Shown here in pieces: positions 1 to 4,978 of a DNA stretch of 6,058 nucleotides (position 1 is the stretch's first letter; each line of letters opens with the position of its first letter). The position numbers and the translations under genes are program-made. A model generated the notes under the pieces. That model ran no database searches. It was not told where the DNA came from and saw only the letters and a program-made list of their open reading frames with translations. The stretch comes from Mucilaginibacter sp. (GTDB lineage Bacteria; Bacteroidota; Bacteroidia; Sphingobacteriales; Sphingobacteriaceae). Location of the stretch: positions 1 to 6,058 of the forward strand of contig JAICXZ010000215.1 in the NCBI GenBank assembly GCA_025934475.1. The letters run 5' to 3'.

Positions 1-211
1 ATTTATTTATTTCGGTTCCGAAATACTTTAAAGTGGCTATGCCACGCTCGAAAGGTGCGGGCAAAATGATACCCTTGTTAATGCCTCCTTCGCCAAGCTT
101 CACGGCAATGTGTTCGTGAATTAGTATTCTGAAGTTATCAATGGTGCCCTCGGCGATCAGCAGGTGAAAGGTATTGGTGCCGAGGTCCATTACGGCGTAG
201 CGGTTATCCAT
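1..211 (-). CDS. Ppx/GppA family phosphatase (exopolyphosphatase-like), N-terminal part only
   Basis: The gene is cut by the left edge; the first 70 codons are visible, starting MDNRYAVMDLGTNTFHLLIA. The D-L-G-T-N-T-F-H-L-L block (residues 9-18) is the first phosphate-binding loop of the ASKHA-fold Ppx/GppA family, and the following V-K-L-G-E-G-G (residues 37-43) and F-E-R-G (54-57) are also typical. Family members hydrolyse terminal phosphates of inorganic polyphosphate (Ppx) or convert pppGpp to ppGpp (GppA) in the cytoplasm; about 70 residues cannot separate the two. The ATG at 209-211 is preferred over the internal ATG eight codons in, because the family usually has a few residues before the DLGTN loop. 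No Shine-Dalgarno sequence precedes it. A TAnnTTAG box ends only 4 bases before the ATG. The 123-base gap to the next gene upstream suggests its own transcription unit, but this is not certain. Confidence 0.93.
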   Translation of the reverse strand, partial: MDNRYAVMDLGTNTFHLLIAEGTIDNFRILIHEHIAVKLGEGGINKGIILPAPFERGIATLKYFGTEINK

Positions 212-223
212 GCCCCTAAAATA
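212..223 (-). promoter_or_regulatory. Possible -7 promoter box directly before the ppx/gppA-family start
   Basis: Read on the minus strand this is TATTTTAGGGGC followed at once by ATG. TATTTTAG matches the Bacteroidota -7 consensus TAnnTTTG except at one position. A nearly identical 12-mer (TACTTTAGGGGC) precedes the 184-residue gene at 925-936. No TTG (-33 element) is seen at the expected distance, so the promoter reading is weak. If correct, the transcript would start at or next to the ATG (leaderless). Confidence 0.2.
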
Positions 224-282
224 AATAATCCCCTTCGCCTTTGTCGGTGTTGTCAGCTACAAAACTTTTTCCTTCCCTGATT

Positions 283-306
283 CTTGTTGGAGACAACTCC
301 AACAAG
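283..306. repeat. Perfect inverted repeat: 10-bp stem, 4-base loop
   Basis: The arms CTTGTTGGAG (283-292) and CTCCAACAAG (297-306) are exact reverse complements around the loop ACAA. It lies between the stop of the 184-residue gene (335) and the start of the ppx/gppA-family gene (211). It could end transcription of the upstream gene, but no T-run follows the stem on either strand, so it is not a standard intrinsic terminator. It could also be a REP-like dispersed palindrome or a 5' leader structure of ppx/gppA. The symmetry is seen directly; its role is open. Confidence 0.8.
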
Positions 307-334
307 GGCGATAGTGATGTGTTAAAGCATTCTC

Positions 335-889
335 CTAATACCATGGCGGCAGGCGCTTCAAATCATGACTATTGATTCGGACGATGTCACGGTCGGTAAA
401 CACATCCATTCTTGTTATGCAGCTGACATTTGTTTCCATGCTGTTGGAAGACATTTCTGTATCAAACCGGGGATGGGTAGCAGAAAGAAACTTTACTTCT
501 TTTGTATTCTCGATAAAGCTAAACCGTACATCGATCATTCCGATGCAACCGATATGGTTAGTTGCCACATATCGCAACAATACAGGCTGGGGATCATATA
601 CATAGCGGTAGCTGGTCGCCGGATCGGTCATATCACGACCCATTTGCTTTTTTACTACCTCCATATCGTGGGCCTTGATCTGTTCTATCGAGGTAAACTC
701 ACGGTATTGCAAGTAGGCGTCGGTTTCACCGCCCGGAAATACAGACTTACCCTCATCTTCTTCATCATCGTCATACAAACGGTGATATCGAATATATCGT
801 GCGGTAACTTGTTGCGGGTGGTCATAATAAAATGTGAATTCGGCAAAAAGGTGGTCCGTTTTGGTATAAACTTTTAATGTTCTGTCCAT
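335..889 (-). CDS. Hypothetical protein, 184 residues, no recognised family
   Basis: I do not recognise this protein. It starts MDRTLKVYTKTDHLFAEF and ends LKRLPPWY. It has no signal peptide, lipobox or membrane segment, so it is probably cytoplasmic. Visible features are a tyrosine-rich N-terminal third with alternating hydrophobic residues (beta-strand-like, about residues 4-38), a very acidic stretch DDDEEDEG (40-47) that looks like a loop, a probable helix around 66-83 (SIEQIKAHDMEVVKKQM), and a strand-rich C-terminal half (about 95-172) with cysteines at 115 and 157. The minus frame is favoured over the long opposite frame on the same DNA because it gives a balanced soluble protein and has the same orientation as both neighbours. 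A weak promoter-like box lies about 36 bases upstream. It stands apart from the permease gene (129-base gap) and from ppx/gppA (123 bases), so it is probably transcribed alone. Confidence 0.75.
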   Translation of the reverse strand: MDRTLKVYTKTDHLFAEFTFYYDHPQQVTARYIRYHRLYDDDEEDEGKSVFPGGETDAYLQYREFTSIEQIKAHDMEVVKKQMGRDMTDPATSYRYVYDPQPVLLRYVATNHIGCIGMIDVRFSFIENTKEVKFLSATHPRFDTEMSSNSMETNVSCITRMDVFTDRDIVRINSHDLKRLPPWY

Positions 890-907
890 AGGTGTTAATA
901 AGGGTTG

Positions 908-933
908 TTTAGGGAATTTAATTCGCCCCTAAA
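908..933. repeat. Inverted repeat in the leader of the 184-residue gene
   Basis: TTTAGGG (908-914) and CCCTAAA (927-933) are exact reverse complements, 12 AT-rich bases apart. The structure would form in the 5' leader or promoter region of the minus-strand gene that starts at 889 and overlaps the putative -7 box at 929-936. This could be an operator half-site pair or chance. It is too short and AT-rich to assign a function. Confidence 0.35.
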
Positions 934-936
934 GTA
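925..936 (-). promoter_or_regulatory. Possible -7 promoter box of the 184-residue gene
   Basis: On the minus strand this reads TACTTTAGGGGC. TACTTTAG differs from the Bacteroidota -7 consensus TAnnTTTG at one position. A TGG triplet (954-956, minus strand) sits 17 bases upstream as a poor match to the -33 TTG. The box ends about 40 bases before the ATG at 889, a normal leader length. The same box with one change precedes the ppx/gppA-family gene at 212-223. Confidence 0.3.
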
Positions 937-981
937 ATGCTTTATTTCTTTTGCCAGGATGGCCCTTTTCAAACTTGTGCC

Positions 982-1004
982 CTTGCCGTGTCTTCACCGG
1001 CAAG
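982..1004 (-). terminator. Candidate hairpin terminator after the ABC permease gene
   Basis: CTTGCCG (982-988) and CGGCAAG (998-1004) form a 7-bp GC-rich stem with a 9-base loop, 14 bases past the permease stop codon at 1019. An alternative fold pairs 6+3 bp with a bulge. No T-run follows on the minus strand, so intrinsic termination is doubtful, although such T-poor hairpins are often seen at operon ends. Placement at the end of the ABC operon is the main support. Confidence 0.4.
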
Positions 1005-1018
1005 ATTATGTCCTTTTA

Positions 1019-2245
1019 CTATTCTTTATAAAAGAACCACTTTGCCAGTTCCTTAAAGCTCGTCTTTTTGCCGTACATCAAGATACCTACACGATAGATA
1101 CGGGCGGCTATATAAGTCGTAAAGATGAAGCCTATAATCATTAACGCCATGGAGATCGCCAATTGCCAATCCGGTACGTGAAAGGGTATCCGCACCATCA
1201 TCGCCACCGGAGCAGTAAACGGAATCATTGATAACCATACCGCCAGCGGGCTGTCAGGAGCCTGGAACAGGTAAGAGACAGACAGGAGGTAGGTGAACAG
1301 CAATGGTAAAGTAATAGGGAACATGAACTGTTGTGTTTCGGTTTCGCTGTCGACTGCCGAGCCAACTGCGGCAAACAGAGCGCTGTAGAGCAAAAAGCCG
1401 GTAAGCCAGTAAAAGCCAAAGCAAAGCAGCTCATAAACGGCACTTGATGCCATGGTTTGAAGGAATTTTACTGTACCATTCTGGCTTGCGCCGTCATGTC
1501 CGAACATTTTTGTGGCCAGGTAGGAAAGCGTGATCCATAAGGCAAATTGTGTTAATCCAACCAGTCCCACACCAATAATCTTGCCTGCCATCAACTGAAA
1601 AGGCTTAACCGACGAAACGATCACCTCGATAATACGACTCGTTTTTTCCTCGATAACGCCGCGCATTACCTGTGCGCCGTAAATAAATAGCGACATATAA
1701 ATGAGCACGGCGCCGGCAAAACTGAGCGCATAAGCCGAACCGATATTAGTGCTTTGGTCGCCGCGATCGGTTATCTCGGCGGTTTTGATCACAACATTAC
1801 TTTTAACTTTATGCAGCGGGGTCGTATCGACACCCATTTTAACCAGGCTGTCACTCACAACGATATCATTCATCCTTTGCTGAATATCGTCTGACACATT
1901 TAAGGTGTTCTTCTTTTTTGAATATAGCGTCACGCTATCCTTTTTACTCGTTGGAATGTATAGCGCCAGATCGTCATCTGTTAAGGATTTCTTTACCTCA
2001 TCGATAGATTTTTGAGGATATTGGAATTTGAGCACTTTGCTGTCCCTGAACTTCCTTTTGAAGCGATTGGTTTGATCCACCACATTGATGGTATGTACCT
2101 TTTCGTTATTGTTTTTTGCCAGGTAGGCAATGGTTGCATACATGCCACCAATCAGCGTTGGCACCAGCAAAGTCATGACGATAAATGCTCTTTTACGAAC
2201 ACGTGTTATGTATTCGCGCTGAATGATCAAAAGAATTTTATTCAT
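1019..2245 (-). CDS. ABC-2 type transporter permease, NatB-like
   Basis: This 408-residue inner-membrane subunit of an ABC exporter fits the ABC2_membrane_3 / NatB (YhaP) type. A cytoplasmic N-terminus with the conserved REY-TRVRKRAF stretch (10-21) leads to a first helix (about 21-43). A large extracytoplasmic domain follows (about 45-170), rich in Lys, Asp and Ser. Further helices lie at about 171-190, 223-246, 272-297, 308-328, 333-352 and 361-384. The block from GVIEEKTSRIIEVIVSS (196-212) to the next helix is the family hallmark and probably contacts the ATPase. The start ATG overlaps the stop of the ATPase gene by 4 bases (ATGA), so translation is probably coupled and the start is secure. 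The substrate cannot be told from sequence; relatives include Na+ exporters and systems of unknown substrate. A hairpin follows the gene at 982-1004. Confidence 0.93.
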   Translation of the reverse strand: MNKILLIIQREYITRVRKRAFIVMTLLVPTLIGGMYATIAYLAKNNNEKVHTINVVDQTNRFKRKFRDSKVLKFQYPQKSIDEVKKSLTDDDLALYIPTSKKDSVTLYSKKKNTLNVSDDIQQRMNDIVVSDSLVKMGVDTTPLHKVKSNVVIKTAEITDRGDQSTNIGSAYALSFAGAVLIYMSLFIYGAQVMRGVIEEKTSRIIEVIVSSVKPFQLMAGKIIGVGLVGLTQFALWITLSYLATKMFGHDGASQNGTVKFLQTMASSAVYELLCFGFYWLTGFLLYSALFAAVGSAVDSETETQQFMFPITLPLLFTYLLSVSYLFQAPDSPLAVWLSMIPFTAPVAMMVRIPFHVPDWQLAISMALMIIGFIFTTYIAARIYRVGILMYGKKTSFKELAKWFFYKE

Positions 2246-3159
2246 GACAGGGCCGATTTTTGGTTAACACGTTCAATAAATATTTCATTCATGCTGGGTA
2301 TAACTTCCTTCAGCATATTGATATGCACTTTAGGTAAAAGGTATTTGAGTATGTCGTTGGATGTTTTTCCTTGATTGAGCTTTACGTGGACGGTGTAATC
2401 GTCATCTTCACCTGCAAGCTCATCAAGTACCACATAAGGTTGAGTGGCTTCTGCGTCAACACGGCTGCCAATATATTCAACCAGGTAGGTATCGTTACGA
2501 TAGGCATCCTTAATGGCTTTGATCCTGCCATCCAGTATTTTGTGCGAGAGATGGATCAAGGCTATAGAATCACATAGCTCTTCAACTGATTCCATGCGAT
2601 GGGTTGAGAACAGGATGGTGGCGCCCTTCTTGTTCAGTTCAAGTATTTCATCTTTGATCAGTTCGGCATTCACGGGGTCAAATCCGCTGAAAGGCTCGTC
2701 GAGGATGATCAGGTCGGGCTCATGCAGCACTGTGGCCACAAATTGTGCCTTTTGCTGCATGCCTTTGGATAGTTCCTCGATTTTCTTTTTCCACCAGGTT
2801 TCCATGCCCAGCTTTTCGAACCAGAATTTCAGGCGGCGCTCTGCTTCGGCTCGGGTTAGTCCCTTTAAGCGGGCCAGATAGATCATCTGCTCGCCGATTT
2901 CCATTTTTTTGTACAAGCCACGTTCTTCGGGCAAATAGCCGATACGCTCGATATGTGACTGGTTAAGTTTCTGTCCGCCGAAATAGATTTCGCCGGAATC
3001 GGGTGCGGTAATTTGATTGATGATGCGAATGAGTGAGGTTTTTCCGGCGCCATTCGGCCCGAGCAGGCCAAATATTTGTCCGCTTTCAACTTCTAAACTC
3101 ACATCGCTTAATGCCTTATGACCGGCATATTGCTTTTCGATGTGTCGAATGCTGAGCAT
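2242..3159 (-). CDS. ABC transporter ATP-binding protein, NatA-like
   Basis: This 305-residue cytoplasmic ATPase powers the permease encoded directly downstream. All nucleotide-binding motifs are present in order: Walker A GPNGAGKT (34-41), a Q-loop region reading GYLPEERGLY (74-83), signature LSKGMQQK (130-137), Walker B LIILDE (150-155) with catalytic Glu155, D-loop region GFDP (159-162) and switch His187 in STHRM. The Glu in place of the usual Q-loop Gln, in LPEERGLY, is as I recall common in the NatA/YhaQ branch, so it supports the assignment and is not a defect. About 80 residues after the core form an accessory domain ending FIERVNQKSALS, also typical of NatA-like ATPases. The start is the ATG at 3157-3159, giving MLSIRHIEKQYAG, a normal beginning; no Shine-Dalgarno is present. 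The 81 bases upstream to the membrane-protein gene show no clear terminator or promoter, so a three-gene operon is possible. Confidence 0.95.
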   Translation of the reverse strand: MLSIRHIEKQYAGHKALSDVSLEVESGQIFGLLGPNGAGKTSLIRIINQITAPDSGEIYFGGQKLNQSHIERIGYLPEERGLYKKMEIGEQMIYLARLKGLTRAEAERRLKFWFEKLGMETWWKKKIEELSKGMQQKAQFVATVLHEPDLIILDEPFSGFDPVNAELIKDEILELNKKGATILFSTHRMESVEELCDSIALIHLSHKILDGRIKAIKDAYRNDTYLVEYIGSRVDAEATQPYVVLDELAGEDDDYTVHVKLNQGKTSNDILKYLLPKVHINMLKEVIPSMNEIFIERVNQKSALS

Positions 3160-3240
3160 AAAAGATCAGTTGTTTTGTAAATAGATCGCTAATTGGATGA
3201 TAATTCCTTTGATTTGTTACGATGAATCGCTCCTCGGAAA

Positions 3241-3822
3241 TCAGAGTTGAATAATAGTGGCTGCTTTCAACTGCTTCCGATTTTGATGAATCACATACAG
3301 TATTCCAAACATCTGCACCAGGTTGGCAATGATCAGGAAGCGAGATGGCCTGATAGCATCTGGTAAAAAGGGAATCATTCCCCAGCCAAACGTAAACAGT
3401 ACATCGAACAGCAGAATGATACCCAACACCCGGAATGAGTCTTTGATCTTTTCATTTTTGACCCGGAACGCAGCAACGGCCATATAGATCTTGACAATGG
3501 CCAGTGCGACCCCAAGACCCAGATCCATAGTGGAAAGATCTCGCGATCGCAGTATCCGAACAAGGAAATTAACTACCTGAAGACCAAGAAATATGGTGAA
3601 AGGCGTTTGTAAAGAAAGGTTTTCACCCCAGTACTGCAGGATGCTGATAACATACCATAAAAGCAGAATAAACGCCAGTTCATTAGCAACAAGTAAAGCG
3701 ATAGAAAAAAAAGCACCAAAGTATAACTGGTTTATCCGGAGGAAAAAGATGATCAACAGCAGGATAAGATTGATGATGGCGATGGCGATCATTCGTCGAT
3801 TATTGGCTATACTTACTTTCAT
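3241..3822 (-). CDS. Multi-pass membrane protein of unknown function, 193 residues
   Basis: I do not recognise a family. The protein is very hydrophobic, with about six predicted membrane helices at roughly 11-28, 36-64, 74-91, 101-119, 131-153 and 161-178. Short basic segments (N8-R10, R89-R94, R120-K127, R182-K186) alternate between helices, which suggests that both N- and C-terminus are cytoplasmic. No signal peptide, lipobox or catalytic motif is apparent. The first ATG (3820-3822) gives MKVSIANNRRMIAIA; the internal Met11 would remove the basic lead of helix 1 and is less likely. The gene is first in the minus-strand block, 81 bases ahead of the ABC ATPase gene, so it could be an accessory membrane component of that exporter or an unrelated neighbour. 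It is divergent from the nucleoside hydrolase gene, 64 bases away. Confidence 0.8.
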   Translation of the reverse strand: MKVSIANNRRMIAIAIINLILLLIIFFLRINQLYFGAFFSIALLVANELAFILLLWYVISILQYWGENLSLQTPFTIFLGLQVVNFLVRILRSRDLSTMDLGLGVALAIVKIYMAVAAFRVKNEKIKDSFRVLGIILLFDVLFTFGWGMIPFLPDAIRPSRFLIIANLVQMFGILYVIHQNRKQLKAATIIQL

Positions 3823-3886
3823 TCAGGTTTGGTTGTTGGTGCGATTTGTTATAAAAATAATAAATTAGGCTTCCACTTTTAACCAA
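3823..3886. promoter_or_regulatory. Divergent promoter region between the membrane-protein and nucleoside hydrolase genes
   Basis: These 64 bases are very AT-rich in the middle (ATAAAAATAATAAATTAG). They must hold the 5' signals of both divergent genes, unless promoters lie inside the coding regions. On the plus strand TAAATTAG (3861-3868) is one base off the Bacteroidota -7 consensus, with TTG at 3836-3838 about 22 bases before it. On the minus strand TATTTTTA is also one base off but has no TTG at proper spacing. Neither start codon has a Shine-Dalgarno sequence. The two promoters would overlap, so a shared regulator is possible but not shown. Confidence 0.35.
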
Positions 3887-4885
3887 ATGATTCGCAAAAT
3901 ACTTCTTGCTTTTTTATGTGTTGGATTGATGGCAAACGCTCAGGCGCAGCACAAACCCGTTAGCATTATTTTTGATAGCGACATGGGGCCCGACTATGAT
4001 GATGTTGGCGCCATCACTATGCTGCATGCCTTCGCAGATAAAGGCGAGGCCAAAATATTGGCGGCGATAGCCAGCACCAAATACGATGGCGTGGCCGGCG
4101 TAATGAATGTCTTTAACACTTATTTCAAAAAGGCCAATATCCCGATAGGAGTGCCCAAAGGGGACGCTCTTGAACTTCGCGACTGGCAGCACTGGACCGA
4201 TACCATATTGGCCAGGTACCCACATAAAATTAAATCGAATGATGAAGCCTGGGATGCAGTAAAACTTTACCGCAAGCTACTGGCCTCGCAACCGGATAAA
4301 AGTGTGACTGTCGTGACGGTAGGATTTCTAACCAATCTTTCTAATCTGCTTAATTCCACCGCCGATGAGTATTCCAAGCTTGATGGCAAGGCATTGGTCG
4401 CCAGGAAAGTGAATCACCTGGTTTGCATGGCAGGTAAATTCCCTTCCGGCTATGAGTTTAATGTGATGAAGGATGCCAAGGCCTCGCAGAACGTTTACCA
4501 GAACTGGCCAACGCAGATTATTTTCAGCGGATTTGAGATCGGGATGAAAATACATGTTGGTTTGCCGTTGATCCATAATCAGTCCATAAAAAATGACCCG
4601 GCCAAAGATGTATTTGCTCTTTCTATCCCAAAAGCGAAAGAAGATTCTGCGGGCCGTATGAGCTGGGATGAAACAGCGGTTCTTGTCGCCGTAAGAGGAT
4701 ACTCACAATTTTATACACTTCATCCCGGTCGTATAAAAGTAGCTGATGACGGCAGCGATGTTTGGGATGATAATGAGAAGGGGCAGGCTTACCTGGTTGA
4801 GAAAGTGGATTATAAAGAAGTGCAGAAGTTAATTAATGATTTGATACAGCATCAGCCGGTAGTTAAGCGCAAAGCCAAAAGCTGA
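3887..4885 (+). CDS. Secreted inosine-uridine preferring nucleoside hydrolase family protein
   Basis: This 332-residue enzyme probably splits the N-glycosidic bond of nucleosides, giving base and ribose, in the periplasm. Residues 1-20 form a signal peptide (MIRK, a hydrophobic core, then A-Q-A before the probable cleavage); Cys11 is too early for a lipobox. The Ca2+/ribose-binding motif follows at once: DSDMGPDYDD (30-39), a variant of the DxDxGxDD signature with an extra residue before the last Asp pair. Other family blocks are VTVVTVGFLTNLSNLL (140-155), the EFNVMKDAKAS region (190-200) and MSWDETAVLVAV (258-269), whose Asp261 matches the C-terminal metal-binding Asp. Length fits the family. 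The last residues, VVKRKAKS, are basic and run into the AAAGC-rich repeat downstream. The real substrate is not known. The start at 3887 is set by the signal peptide. It is a single-gene unit ending at the terminator at 4919-4952. Confidence 0.92.
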   Translation: MIRKILLAFLCVGLMANAQAQHKPVSIIFDSDMGPDYDDVGAITMLHAFADKGEAKILAAIASTKYDGVAGVMNVFNTYFKKANIPIGVPKGDALELRDWQHWTDTILARYPHKIKSNDEAWDAVKLYRKLLASQPDKSVTVVTVGFLTNLSNLLNSTADEYSKLDGKALVARKVNHLVCMAGKFPSGYEFNVMKDAKASQNVYQNWPTQIIFSGFEIGMKIHVGLPLIHNQSIKNDPAKDVFALSIPKAKEDSAGRMSWDETAVLVAVRGYSQFYTLHPGRIKVADDGSDVWDDNEKGQAYLVEKVDYKEVQKLINDLIQHQPVVKRKAKS

Positions 4886-4978
4886 AAGTCCAAAGCTTTA
4901 CTTAATACCATTAAATACAAAAAGCTCAAATCTTTACAAAATTGAGCTTTTTGCTTTAGTCTTTCAGCTTTAAGCTTT
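4871..4978. repeat. Large imperfect inverted repeat enclosing the terminator
   Basis: The 26-base arm at 4871-4896 and the reverse complement of 4953-4978 agree at 22 of 26 positions, including an exact 11-base core AAAGCTGAAAG (4878-4888) against CTTTCAGCTTT (4961-4971). Both arms carry repeated AAAGC units. The left arm covers the last codons and TGA stop of the nucleoside hydrolase gene; the right arm reaches the TAA stop of dnaJ. Each of the two convergent transcripts therefore reads almost the same 26 bases at its 3' end, then the terminator stem. It may be a dispersed intergenic repeat family or a duplicated tail that strengthens termination. Confidence 0.75.
4919..4952. terminator. Bidirectional intrinsic terminator between nucleoside hydrolase and dnaJ genes
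   Basis: AAAAAGCTCAA (4919-4929) and TTGAGCTTTTT (4942-4952) form an exact 11-bp stem with a 12-base loop. The stem starts with five A and ends with five T, so on either strand the hairpin is closed by a U-rich stretch. It lies 33 bases after the stop at 4885 and 24 bases after the dnaJ stop at 4977 (minus strand), ideal for ending both convergent transcripts. Confidence 0.85.

Noticed and set aside
365..877. A 170-codon plus-strand open frame opposite the 184-residue gene
   Set aside because: Its translation is rich in Cys, His and Ile without domain-like pattern, it is fully antisense to a more plausible soluble protein, and it faces against both neighbours. Treated as a shadow frame.
2911..2940. 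Missing Gln in the Q-loop of the ABC ATPase as a sign of an inactive enzyme
   Set aside because: The LPEERGLY form is, as I recall, common in NatA/YhaQ-type ATPases, and all other catalytic motifs are intact.
3160..3240. Possible promoter or terminator between the membrane-protein and ATPase genes
   Set aside because: Only very short imperfect repeats and no good TAnnTTTG box with a TTG at proper distance were found, so nothing is annotated there.
3593..3868. A 91-codon plus-strand open frame across the start of the membrane-protein gene
   Set aside because: It is antisense to a clear multi-helix membrane protein, has Lys/Arg/Ile-rich low-information sequence, and runs through the divergent promoter region.
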